A DNA stretch of 64,000 nt, taken from the NCBI GenBank assembly GCA_018105865.1, contig CM030870.1, forward strand, positions 4,020,620 to 4,084,619. Direction: 5' to 3'. Below are positions 54,095 through 64,000 of the stretch, piece by piece. Source of the stretch: Metaphire vulgaris. Taxonomy: Eukaryota; Annelida; Clitellata; Crassiclitellata; Megascolecidae. Under the pieces are notes generated by a model. That model searched no databases and was not told the origin of the DNA. It was given only the letters and a program-made list of their open reading frames with translations. How positions within the stretch are numbered: position 1 is the stretch's first letter; each line of letters opens with the position of its first letter. The position numbers were made by a program, and so were the translations under genes.

Positions 54095-54690
54095 ATTCGA
54101 AAGGTTTGCTTCAGGCAGAACTGCTCAAATATAAACTACTGGACTCTAAAAAAGTGCTCTTCATTTAAAACCGCTGTCTTAGTGAGACCGTTGACTATGA
54201 GAAATCTAGATGTTCGCGTTTTCCCCCAATAAAAGCTGGCTTCTTAACGTGTTCTAGCCTACTGTAGATTCTGCGGCTGAATGCTGTAATAATCCACAAG
54301 CCAGCTACCTACTTTACTCAATTAACTCATAATATGTTAACAGTTGGCTGACACGTGATACAAAAATGAATAATAATTAATTGGCACCTGTGCCCTGCTT
54401 GGGCCACCCGCTGTTTGCAAACAAACATTTGCATAGATAATTAATTGATCTAATGATGGCAGAAGTAATTCGCATATTGTCTAGGTAAATATGTTGGGGT
54501 ATGCCCAAGAAAGGAACTCTTGATTTGGACCACCACTGCAGGAATCGGACAAATTATTTCGCGGTTCTAGCGACTGTGTCGAGTCTGACGACCTTTCTGG
54601 AAGATTTGGGATCCTCGATAACAATGCTTAATTGCTCTTGAGATATTCTTTAGGTCAATGAGGTTTTAGAGATTTGGTCACATGGGGCAC

Positions 54691-55022
54691 GGACATTCTC
54701 CCCTGGACATTATCTTCTCCGGACATATCTCCCCCCGGCAAAGAAGTAGTGAACAATGTAAATCAATATCATAGATCTTAATTTTAAAAGGTATTTATCG
54801 GTTATCTGATGCCATGGCTGCCGTCAGTATCGTTTAGGGTTAGTGTTTCGTATCTGGTTTATGGTGTGGGTAATGATTACATGACCCCGTAAGGGTGCAA
54901 TACACTGCTTTTCGTGGAATCCCATAGAGTAAACAAAGGGGGGATTATGTCCGGCAGTGTCATTTCAAAGGGTGTACCGAGGGGATAATGTCCGAGGGAT
55001 TGTGTCCAGGGGCAGAATGTCC
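54691..55022. mobile_element. Inverted-repeat element made of GGACATT units upstream of the CUB gene
   Basis: The left end GGACATTCTCCCCTGGACAT and the right end, read inverted, GGACATTCTGCCCCTGGACA match. Each arm has several GGACATNNTCCCC units. It lies about 600 bp upstream of the signal-peptide exon. No target-site duplication was recognised. Confidence 0.65.
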
Positions 55023-55519
55023 TATACACTCGGCCAGATGCCATTCAAACCTTGTCAGCACTTTCCTCACTGGCGTTCACCGCGTTTGAAATGCCTACTC
55101 ACTAAGTATGATCGTGGTTCTTGCACAATAGCCTTCACATAAGTATCACTCACCATAAAAACTACAATTACTAAATGCAGTAAATGACATTCTGGTAATT
55201 AGCAACAAATTGAGTTACTAATATTTGCATGGAGTTGTACGATTGCCTAGCAAGAAACGCACACACTGTTGAGTAAATTCACAAACAGTGTGTCTATCAT
55301 AATTACCATAGCAGAGTATTAGCATGAATTATGCCTATATTTGTTTATCTATGATTAATAGCAGCTTACGTGGAATTGTATTTTCGTGGTAACTAAATGT
55401 ATAAGAATTGATATTTTTACAAAGATACTTTCCAGTGGAGATCATTCATTTCACATTTGGCTGAGCTCGCATAGTTTTCAAGGACTACGCAGAGGCTGTT
55501 GTTCTGAACTCTGTACGAT

Positions 55520-55683
55520 CAGGGGCGTAGCCAGAAATTTGATTTGCGGGGGTATAATGTGATTTGGAGGTATAAATCCTTAAAACACTTGAAAATCTTA
55601 AAAAACACATTAAAAACTTTAAGGTAGTCTGATTTTTGGGGGGATGGGTTATATACCGATATACCGCCGTCGCTACGTCCCTG
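55520..55683. mobile_element. hAT MITE, CAGGGGCGTAGCC type
   Basis: Ends CAGGGGCGTAGCC and CGCTACGTCCCTG. The 8-bp flanks TGTACGAT (55512-55519, 55684-55691) are identical. Confidence 0.88.
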
Positions 55684-55693
55684 TGTACGATTA

Positions 55694-55755
55694 TGATAAT
55701 GATGATGATGATGACGACGACGACGATGATGATGATGAGAAAGACGATGATGATG
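55694..55755. repeat. GAT/GAC-rich microsatellite
   Basis: Runs of GATGATGAC; a poly-Asp frame here is an artefact. Confidence 0.9.
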
Positions 55756-56563
55756 ATCATGCTGTTATTGATGATGGTGTGAATAGTGCAGCCCACAAAT
55801 TCTGGACTAAAGGCCGCTGGACTTATTGTTGCTGGATAAGTCTGACTTTCGAGGAAACGTTTGTCCGTTTTTCTAATTTGGACACATCATGTTGCTTGTT
55901 ATTGGTTGAAGTTAATTGCCTCATGTGTATATGACTAATGTATTGGATGAACGTAGGCCTAATTTGTACTTTTCAAAAGCTGTCATTAGGAAAATGTTTG
56001 CCTATCGTCTTTTATAAATGATTTCAATGGTTGATCGCGATAAGCCGATCCCGTAATGCAAGGTTGATGGAACGTAGAAAGTATTGATATACTATGTAAT
56101 TATTGTTTTTACGGCAATTTCAATTATGATATCACACGACTCAAGCAGCTGTCATTATAATTATCAGTTAATTTGCTGCCTGATCACAAGAAAGTGTCAC
56201 ATGGCTGTGGATATTGATGTATCGACGTTTTTCTACATATAACTCTTAACTGTATTTTGAGGAGCTGAATGTACAAACCAAATTAATCCAGATTTAGAAA
56301 TTAGAAAGTCTGGAGAAAAGAGACACCACGTTGAGAACTTCCTATGAGAAGATCGTCAAATGTCTGGCACCTATTCAGGCGCCTAACGTATCAAAGCTCG
56401 AACCTGCCCAGCTGGTTTCGCCAGTATGGCGCGTAAAGTTAAAACCAACCAGTTGCTGAACATAGGCTACTATGCCTGACCTACCCTCCACTCCCAACCC
56501 CCCACCCCCATAAACATTTTCTGATCGGATTTACACGATTTACACAAGTGACCATTCAATTCA

Positions 56564-56711
56564 AATTAATTTTATCGTCCATTTCAAACACATAGGTGTT
56601 CATCGGGGACGCCTCAGACCACAAACCGCAGTGCCTATCGACAGAGCAGACTGTAGCCGAGGAGGGTCGGTTCGGTCCAAGTCAAAACCCAAAAAATCAG
56701 TCAGGGCAACA
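56564..56711 (-). mobile_element. Retroelement 3' fragment (family of 4173-4345)
   Basis: Reverse complement matches 4173-4312 (block CGGGGACGCCTCAGACCACA on the plus strand here). AT-rich sequence at the low-coordinate side would be its tail. Confidence 0.65.
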
Positions 56712-56937
56712 CCAGGACAACATGGGCGGTCCGACCGGAGCAATTGCTACAGTTTGTTCGAATGTAGCTACGCCACTGATAGCGTTTACATTAAATAATA
56801 ATAGATAAGACAACGAGAATCAATTCCATCGTATTTATGCAGCTTAGCTTATCAAGGCATTCAACGTAATAAGACTTCAACAGTCCCACTAAGACGAAAC
56901 ACATTTTACATCACATTTATTATTTTAGGGGCGGAAG

Positions 56938-57090
56938 ATGGCAGAGTGGGTTACGTGCTGGAGCGTCAGGCTGACGGAGCGGGTTCAAGCCCCGTTAGTG
57001 CCCCTAGTGGCTTTCACACAGGCAGTAATGCCTTCTAAGCCAATTTAAATCATGCTAAGTAAGTAAGTACTGTGCAAACTCAGAGCTATT
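56938..57090 (+). mobile_element. tRNA-derived SINE, second family
   Basis: The 5' 67 bp look like a type II tRNA: pairing ends GGGGCGG / GTGCCCC, A-box ATGGCAGAGTGGG, B-box GGGTTCAAGCCCC. A non-tRNA body with TGGCTTTCACACAGGCAGTA follows, then an (AAGT)n tail. A diverged inverted copy lies at 9800-9937. Confidence 0.75.
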
Positions 57091-57149
57091 GCTTTAATAG
57101 TTCTGACCAGTAAGTAATAGATAACCTGCTGTAATATAAATGTGCAAAA

Positions 57150-57690
57150 TATCACCCATTTATAACTCAATTGCTGTATGTATTAAAGGTGTTCTTGAAA
57201 CTCATACGTTGATGACATATTCCAGTGCCATGTAAATAAAATTATTGAACAGATCTGCGAAATATGTTTTGCCTTTTATTTGTTTTACATCTTCGCCATT
57301 TATTGGTCTTATTTATTAAGCAGTACATTTCTATTTCATTAGCTCTATTACCAGACAATGCTGACGCTCATTAAGAGGAATGACCATTCAAATGATCCAG
57401 TGTGCATTTTGCGATAATTACTTCATAATTGAATGAAAGTAGAAGTGAGGATCTCGTCGACTACTTTGTTACCTAGCGGTTAAGCGATGCGTCACCAATT
57501 TATAATTTATTTGTGTTGTGTTATAAAGGTGTGATGGTTGATCTCCGTTAAATCTAAAGTTTCAGTGGTTTATAATTATGAAGTTGTTTTATTCAGCTGA
57601 GTTTCAATTCAGCATGTTTTAGCCTGTGTACTTTCTTAATCTACTTTGATTAAATTCAACGAAACCAATGCTATGCTTCCTACGGTTATT
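57150..57690 (+). repeat. Dispersed repeat family B, copy 3 (uninterrupted)
   Basis: Similar to 8905-9080 plus 9313-9700 without the RTE insertion (blocks CATTTATAACTCAATTGCTG and CTATTTCATTAGCTCTATTA). The right third matches the reverse complement of 6050-6265. Confidence 0.65.
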
Positions 57691-58060
57691 AAACATCCCC
57701 TGTGGTCAATAGTCCTATGGAAAAACCGACTCAATCGTGCTGAAACACTAACGTTATTCGTGGCCTGTAAGACTTGGGCGCGATATTACCGAAAGACGGC
57801 TTCCTTCAAGGGCGTTGTCTAGGGCTGGAGAAAAATCTTTGGTTTTATATGAGTTAAGTTGAGAGAGAATTTACTGGATAACGGCGACGAATCTCCCAAC
57901 CTTTTTGCTTCTGGCGATCATTTTTAAAGGGAACTAACTGCTCGAATTCCCGCTTTTGAGAATTCTTCCAAATGCATGTGCTACGCGAATATTCGTATTT
58001 TCATGTAGCCTCTGATGTAGGCTATTCGAGACTTTATGCTGATCATTGGAGGAAGGCACA

Positions 58061-58377
58061 CAGTGGCGTAGCCAGGATTTCCGGAAGGGGGGCTTGGTTT
58101 TGACTTTTGACCGTAACCAACTTTGAAAAATCTTGACAAGCAAAAAAGGTCATCCTATGTAGGCTATGTATCTATCCTATGTCTTTCCTTCTAAAATTTG
58201 TTCTTTCAGATGCGGACAAGAACACTATGGCGCTTTAAAAATTTTGGTCAGCAGCCCCAACGGGGCTTTGACCCTCAAAACCGCGTCCGAAAATTTAAAA
58301 TGCATGGAAACACATTTTAAAAATTTTCGTCGGCGCCCAAGGGGGTTAACCCCAAACCCCTCTTGGCTACGCCACTG
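58061..58377. mobile_element. hAT MITE, CAGTGGCGTAGCCAGG type
   Basis: Ends CAGTGGCGTAGCCAGGAT and TTGGCTACGCCACTG. Flanks AAGGCACA and AAGGCACG agree at 7 of 8. Confidence 0.85.
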
Positions 58378-58527
58378 AAGGCACGATAATATTTAGAGAA
58401 GCAGTAAGTTTGTTTGCACTATTAAAGGACGTTAGCCTTCCATGCGTTCTGTCTTCCTAACTATCCGACTTGAGGGCGGGTATAGATGGATCTGATGGAG
58501 CCTCATCTCCACGCTGGGATGAAATTA

Positions 58528-58529
58528 TT

Positions 58530-58604
<75 letters not shown>

Positions 58605-58690
58605 AAGACAATTTATATAGCGCCGTGGTCAAACGAAGGTCAGAGTCAAGAGCTGTTAAAGAAGAGTCTTCAGATTAATGCTAAATGTCA
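58528..58690 (-). mobile_element. (ATT)n array joined to an L2/CR1-like LINE 3' fragment
   Basis: About 25 ATT units (58528-58603) precede GACAATTTATATAGCGCCGT. On the minus strand this is the usual LINE end with its tail expanded. Confidence 0.8.
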
Positions 58691-58783
58691 TGCTCAATTT
58701 GCAAGCCTTGACATTTTGACATTTAACGGCAATGCGTAATGTAATTATAATCTATTGGCCAGGACTGGTTCAATACCCTGAAG

Positions 58784-59111
58784 CGGTAGCCAGGGAGGGG
58801 TTGGGGGAGGGGGGTCAAACCCCCTGACTGCTCGACCCTAATTTTTTTGTACAATACACAGTATTCATTTGCGGACGCGGTTTGGAGGGTTAACCCCCGC
58901 CCTTCATTGGCTGCCTGGCACTCAAAATATTCTTAGCGCTATAGAATCGAACAGCTAATTAAATTAAGGTGAAGACCTTTTTTGCTTGTCAGCATTGGGA
59001 AAGGAGAGCAAAAGAACGAGATCACGTGAGGTTGACGTTTTTTTCCTTATCAAGATTGTTCGAAGCTGGGTATGGTCATGACCCCTCCCAGAAATCCTGG
59101 CTACGCTACTG
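58784..59111. mobile_element. hAT MITE, AGTAGCGTAGCCAGG type
   Basis: Ends CGGTAGCCAGGGAGG and CCTGGCTACGCTACTG. The 8-bp flanks CCCTGAAG (58776-58783, 59112-59119) are identical. Confidence 0.85.
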
Positions 59112-59119
59112 CCCTGAAG

Positions 59120-60485
59120 GTTGCATATTTTATTTTCACGGAGATAAGTGGACAATGGACATGGCGTTGAAATCAAACGACGCTTCTTAACTGATGAGCT
59201 GTTTTTGTTTGTAGTTTTTTTTCAAATATATACATCGCGGTCTTTTTTAATAATCGGTGTCCTGCAATGTGTTTTCGAAACAGTCTAGTAACTGTCCCAC
59301 GGTAGTAGAATAGAGTTTGGACAATCCTCTGTTAGGCAGAAATCAAATGGACAAAAAGGAACTGTGGCAAACATAATATTAGAAATAATTCTAATAATAA
59401 ATGAAGATTCGTAGAATTGATGAAAGAGCAATGGATGCCTTGAAAGAAGAGTGATCTCCATTATTAGTTTCAATCATATCTGAGACAGATTGCGCCATCT
59501 GGCGAATATTAGCAGAACACCTTCGCGAAATAGAAATGAGTCAACCAATCATATATTTCATAAAATTTAATCGAAATAAAATGGAAAAGTTCACAGTCTA
59601 AAATCACACGGTTCTGAAAGTGAGATTGATAAAATAAATTCCTATATGACATATAAATTAATTCACAGAACCACACCTTTATAAAGTACCGCGACTGACT
59701 TATAGATTAAAGAAACCGCTTGTCAGTTGTCACGCTACTACAACTGCTTCCTTTAGGCATGCATCCATTAAAAAGCTTTAAGAAAGGTAAAATGTTAAAT
59801 GTTAAGAATGAAATAGTTATAATAAGAGACGCTTTTTTATAGATAGAGAAATTAAAGTTTCAAGGTGAAGATAAAAGTAACTCTAGATTCCCTAATGCAA
59901 CCATTTTCTCGATATTTCTTCTGTCGGAACCCGTCGGAACGGCGTTCTGGAAACTTTTCCTCCATAATTTTATGCAATTTTATTTCTATCAAAATTATAG
60001 AAGTATAGAATGCATACACTGAGTTTACACTATATCTTCTATGGCCTATAGGCTTCTAAGTTTGTGCTTGAAATTCATAATATCTAATAAGCCTTAGTGT
60101 TTGTTGGGCTAATCTAAGTGTCATTTTTATAATTTCGTATAAATTTAATCATGCACGAAGATTGGTTCTGGCATCTCTTTTTCTAGAAAATAACACTGTG
60201 AGTGACCACCGTGACCGAGTGCCTGGTGTTTTTTGAATCGGTAGCTTCCATTTACAACTATTGCATGTACACCGTCTGATGAAACGGATTTTACAATGAA
60301 TGCGTTAGTAAATGAAACTATAAACGAGAAAAGTACAAAAGGCTCGTCTTGAAAAGAAGAGCTATTCATTTCGACGCAAGATTGCGCCATCTAGCCAATA
60401 TCAGCAGAACGCTTTCACGACAAAACAAAAAGGCAACCAAACGCAAATAATCAATCAAATAAAACATTCCTTCCGCATAGGACGT
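59120..60485. other. Unassigned intergenic stretch
   Basis: AT-rich, with a few short frames on both strands and no family motif or terminal repeats. Confidence 0.4.
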
Positions 60486-60764
60486 AAGGCGTAAGAGGCC
60501 CTGTACACTTTAATGTCCTAAAACAGGACATTAAAGTGTACAGATAAAATTTTGCTGGTAATGAAGGCAGTTGGATAAAATGATTTTCTAAATGATATTA
60601 AAATTTGAGATTTAACCAAGATGCAATACAACCTCTTAATAAAGCTGAATTGAATTATAAAAGCAAGTAGGCCTAATGCCACTTAACCCAAAGGTCTTGA
60701 TTCCCAGAGGTTTTATGTCAGTTATAAAGTGACGCAAAATGCTTTCTAGGGCCTCTTACGCCTT
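60486..60764. mobile_element. MITE-like element with 17-bp ends and a perfect hairpin
   Basis: AAGGCGTAAGAGGCCCT (60486-60502) recurs inverted at 60748-60764. Overlapping the left end is a perfect 19-bp stem (CTGTACACTTTAATGTCCT, 60501-60519, paired with 60525-60543) with a 5-nt loop. No coding. Confidence 0.7.
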
Positions 60765-60837
60765 GATGCAAACAGTCGCTGAATGTGAAGACTTTCTATC
60801 CAGAGGAGCTACAACAATAATTATTGTGATGTAAAAA

Positions 60838-60930
60838 GAGGTAAAGGTATAAAGGTAGTCTCATCCTCGAACGAGCGAGCGTAGGGGGCCGGCGCTGATC
60901 TCCGGTCACTAGGCAAACAGCAGGGACGGA
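60838..60930 (-). mobile_element. SINE 3' fragment (family of 5530-5826)
   Basis: The reverse complement matches the 3' part of the first SINE (GACCGGAGATCAGCGCCGG) with a tail of GTAAAG units. Confidence 0.7.
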
Positions 60931-61217
60931 TTAAGGTCGCTCGGGGCCAAGGTTATTTCTACGATTATCAATTGGGGGGGGGGTGTGCCTGTAAATACTG
61001 GGGTCCCCTGCCAAAAAGTCTGACAAGCAAAAAAAGCCATTCCATAGCTGAAATTAGAGGGTGTTGGGGGGTGTAGGTCTCAAATTTGGGGGTTGGGGTG
61101 TTAGGGGAGGTGTAAAAATATCCATGCTCAAGACCCTAAGCTGAACTTCTATTGAAGCCCTTTTGCCATCCGAGGTCGAGTAAGGCAAGATAGTTGCCAT
61201 TTTCAGATGATCCCAGG

Positions 61218-61418
61218 CAGTGGCGGCTCCAGGATTTGGCAAATGGGGATACCGTTGGGGTGGAAACTTCTAAGCATGGGGGTCAACCATTTGTTGATAG
61301 GTATGTAGTAGTAAGTAGCCTATAGAGTTCCAACAGGGGACATTTGTGGGCCAGGGCGCCAGGCATTCAATTGGGGGCACGTGCTTCCCCCCAGGCCTCC
61401 CATTTGGAGCCGCCACTG
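61218..61418. mobile_element. hAT MITE, CAGTGGCGGCT type, copy 2
   Basis: Ends CAGTGGCGGCTCCAGGATTT and GGAGCCGCCACTG. Flanks ATCCCAGG and ATTCCAGG agree at 7 of 8. Confidence 0.85.
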
Positions 61419-61510
61419 ATTCCAGGCGTTCACGATGACCGCGAAATTCTAGTCCACGCTCGGCTAACGCTCGAATAGCAGCATTCTCACGCTGTAGCAC
61501 GTGTCGCCAA
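61419..61510 (-). pseudogene. Possible hAT transposase fragment (DUF4371/ZMYM1-like)
   Basis: The minus strand has NAAIRALAERGLEFRGHRER, close to the LxxRGLxFRGHxE motif of ZMYM1-like hAT transposases. Only this short piece is visible. Confidence 0.4.
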
Positions 61511-61890
61511 TACTCGCGTTACCTCTTCCTCTGCCCCTCCAGGCTCCAGCTGACTATCTACACCCACTCCACGGCGGTGACGGCGGTGACGGCGCCTACT
61601 GAGATAGGTGGACATGCTCTTTCTGTGTTCATCTCCGTTCTCACGTCGGTGCAGAATTGAAGAATTTCTATACATTCGGAACATTCCTCCTTGGCCAAAC
61701 GACTTTGGAATCACCGGACAGTTTGCAGGCGAAGCAAAAATGCGCACCCATTTTCAGGAGCATGGATCCGCCACGCCAATGACGAGCGAATTTCTCTCCA
61801 TTGGGTTTCGTTTCTTGGAAATGAGTGGCGGAGTAGAGAGCTGACTTTGACCACTAAAAACTCTTCGGGATTTTTGGAACGGACCTCCGC

Positions 61891-62246
61891 GATTCTGACA
61901 ATATTACGGTCCTTTATCAGTCACGTTCAGGCAGACTGTCCCACAATGCATGGCGGTAAATGACATCAATCTAAGCATGATAATGTTAACCCTGTTGTAG
62001 TGCTATTATACAATTACAATGCTATCAATAAACCAAACTAAAACGCTGGGCGGTTTTGCGATATTTCGCGTCCTCTATTTGATGGCACAGCATCATGGGC
62101 GCCCGCCAGTGGCGGCTCGAGGATTTGGCAAGTGGGGGGGGGGGCGTTAGGGTGGCAACTTCTAATCATGGGGGCGATTCTGACAATATTGCGGTCCTTT
62201 ATCAGTCATGTTCAGTCAGACTGTCCCACAATGCATGGCGGTAAAT
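61891..62246. repeat. Duplicated 71-bp block
   Basis: Bases 61891-61961 (GATTCTGACAATATTACGGT...) recur at 62176-62246 with a few changes. The second copy abuts the broken MITE at 62107-62175. Confidence 0.8.
62107..62175. mobile_element. Left-end fragment of the CAGTGGCGGCT MITE family
   Basis: Starts CAGTGGCGGCTCGAGGATTT and stops abruptly at the duplicated block; no right end. Confidence 0.75.
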
Positions 62247-62353
62247 TGGTAATGCAGTTTCAGGCAGCATTCGAGGCTAACCTCAGGACTCTTGGGAGTG
62301 ACGCTGATCTCCGTTTCTACTCCAACGGCCAGGCGACTGGTGAAAGTTACATG

Positions 62354-62528
62354 CAGTGTTTAATCTAGACTCCAGGACTCCGGGGGGTGGATGGAACTTA
62401 CAAAGCCGGGGGGAATTCTGCTAGGGGCCGCTGTTAGTCCGTGTAGTATTCCAAAATTTCTGGGGGGAATTTGAAATTTCCGGGGAAAAAGGGCAATTCC
62501 CCCCGGAAACGGCCTAGAATAAACACTG
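62354..62528. mobile_element. hAT MITE, CAGTGTTTAATCTAG family, copy 3
   Basis: Ends CAGTGTTTAATCTAGACTCC and CTAGAATAAACACTG; inverted relative to copies 1 and 2. Left flank is GTTACATG (62346-62353). The matching right flank GTTACATG is found at 63445-63452, displaced by the later hAT insertion at 62534-63441. Confidence 0.88.
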
Positions 62529-62533
62529 GTTAC

Positions 62534-63441
62534 CAGACATGGGTCAATTACAATTATAATTGTAATTCAATTGTAATTAATTACATTTTGCCAATGTAAT
62601 TGTAATTGTAATTGATCTGTGGAAAGTTCAATTACATGTAATTGTAATTGTAATTGTCATGTGTGTAATTGTAATTGTAATTGAGCTATTGTAATTGATT
62701 TACCCAATTACAGGAATGTGAGTTTTATAAGTTCTAATTCATATTAGCATGTATGAGCCGAAGTCTTGTCAGTCTATGAATGTATGGCAGTGAATACATT
62801 GGATGGTTAGTGAATTGTCAAAGCACAACGGTTATTGGTAAATGGACTCACTGCTCTGGTCAGTTGCCATGCAAACATTTACTTACTGGCATTTACTTTT
62901 TACTGCCTTTCAAATTGGAAGAAAACCAGCTTATCATTTGTCTACTTCCTGTGTTCTGCGGCTGCACTTTTTTGTGAATGAAAGTTTAATGCCAGTAAAG
63001 ATGAGCGTAGATCAAGCAGGAGTAATATGGAATAATTTAGAAAAGTCTGATGACTTTAATAATGCTGTTTCCAATGCAAATGTTAAAGTGAAGTGCCGGT
63101 TTTGTGGTGAATTAGTGTCATGCTCGAAAAAGGCTACTTCAAAATTGTTGACTCATTTGCAGATTTGTGAAACTTTGTGTTACGGTTTTTTAAATCGGCC
63201 GTAGCATATGACTTTGTTGAACTAATTTATGTTAATTATTTTAGACACTTAAGTTTTTTAAAGAAGCAGAAAGAGGAATGAAAAGTAATTGTAATTGTAA
63301 TTGTAATTGACACGTTTGTAACTGTAATTGTAATTGGTCCCAATGTAATTGGCTGTAATTGTAATTGTAATTGTAATTGACAAAAATCTGTATAATTGTA
63401 ATGTAATTGTAATTTCTTAAAACGTAATTGACCTATGTCTG
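62534..63441 (+). mobile_element. hAT-like element with TAATTG arrays and a BED-like frame
   Basis: Ends CAGACATGGGTCAATTAC and, inverted, CAGACATAGGTCAATTACG. The 8-bp flanks CTGGTTAC (62526-62533, 63442-63449) are identical. Both subterminal zones are arrays of TAATTG/CAATTA. The only notable frame is the BED-like finger at 63001-63204. Confidence 0.88.
63001..63204 (+). CDS. BED-like zinc finger peptide in a hAT-like element
   Basis: From ATG at 63001 the frame gives 67 residues: VIWNNLEKSDDF, then CRFCGELVSCSKKATSKL and LTHLQIC. The Cx2C...Hx4C spacing and the position in a hAT-like element fit a BED finger, with the last ligand Cys instead of His. The frame is open further upstream to 62842, but that part is not BED-like. 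No catalytic domain follows. Confidence 0.55.
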   Translation: MSVDQAGVIWNNLEKSDDFNNAVSNANVKVKCRFCGELVSCSKKATSKLLTHLQICETLCYGFLNRP

Positions 63442-63674
63442 CTGGTTACATGATACCGGACCCGTGTCCTCATGCAATGCCTCTGTTCACTTCCCAGTTT
63501 AACCACTTCTCAGTCGCCACCGCCATCTGGCGAACGAAGAGGCTCCGACGGGCCATAGCTTTTAGTAGTTTTTGCATGGAAATGTAAGATCGCAGTTTGC
63601 TTCGTTCACTTCTTATTGTTTTTAAAATCTTGTTCATAAGCAACGTTATGCGGCCTTTCTTCCTTCAATGACTC

Positions 63675-63826
<152 letters not shown>

Positions 63827-64000
63827 ATAAAGTGGTGGCTCTGGACATTGGACAAAGGCGCAAGGCCAAGCACAGAAACTAAACCAGCAGAAACTTTTGA
63901 ATTTTTGCTAATTTCATAACATATAGGTTTACTTAGGTATAGTATTGAGACTTTGTGGGGCAAGGCACAATTAATATGATATAAAATATAAAATATTAAA

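Noticed and set aside
56938..57004. Possible functional tRNA gene (type II)
   Set aside because: A and B boxes and stem ends are tRNA-like, but a SINE body and tail follow directly, and a diverged second copy exists at 9800-9937.
61487..61844. Arg-rich frames on both strands
   Set aside because: Composition-driven (CGGCGGTGACGG repeats); only the short RGLEFRGH piece near 61430 resembles a known family.

Overview
This window comes from an animal nuclear genome, most likely a marine invertebrate deuterostome (echinoderm, hemichordate or tunicate; I cannot decide between them). The evidence is an intron-rich gene built of CUB modules with phase-1 boundaries, a Kelch exon, L2/CR1-like and RTE-like LINEs, tRNA-derived SINEs, very many hAT-type MITEs, a foldback element with minisatellite-built inverted ends, and long microsatellites. 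There are no bacterial operons, rRNA genes or CRISPR arrays.

Main gene. About 43 kb of the minus strand (54094 down to 11565, perhaps 11201) is one gene. I traced 28 exons by splice sites and phase: a signal-peptide exon, 24 exons forming twelve CUB domains (two exons per domain, phase 0 inside, phase 1 between), a 36-nt linker exon, a Ser/Thr-rich stalk exon and a transmembrane exon, with one possible extra cytoplasmic-tail exon. The product is about 1,800 residues: a type I membrane protein whose ectodomain is almost only CUB domains. Ten of the twelve domains carry an extra cysteine pair besides the usual four. Two domains have lost the C3-C4 pair in both half-exons. Two introns use GC donors, and one exon carries a probable 1-nt frameshift. 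I cannot name an orthologue.

Left flank (1-11200). A nested LINE-in-LINE lies at 1-1195. The 3' exon of a BTB-Kelch-like gene (1929-2815, plus strand) continues upstream of the window. The rest is retroelement and transposase debris plus stretches with no recognisable feature.

Introns of the CUB gene. They hold a nearly complete L2/CR1-like LINE (15550-18840), an internally deleted piggyBac precisely inserted into another LINE (23216-24913), a 1.75-kb foldback element with an 8-bp target-site duplication (33821-35572), three 72-73-bp TTAA-flanked miniature elements, a hAT derivative encoding only a BED zinc finger (47490-48995), and many MITEs for which I could read the target-site duplications.

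Right flank (54100-64000). No host gene was recognised. It holds hAT MITEs, SINEs, a hairpin element (60486-60764), a second BED-only hAT (62534-63441) inserted at the edge of an older MITE, and a 149-bp GT array.

All calls are from reading the sequence; no database search or alignment was run. Exon ends of the CUB gene are well supported by splice consensus and phase arithmetic. Edges of degenerate repeats are approximate.
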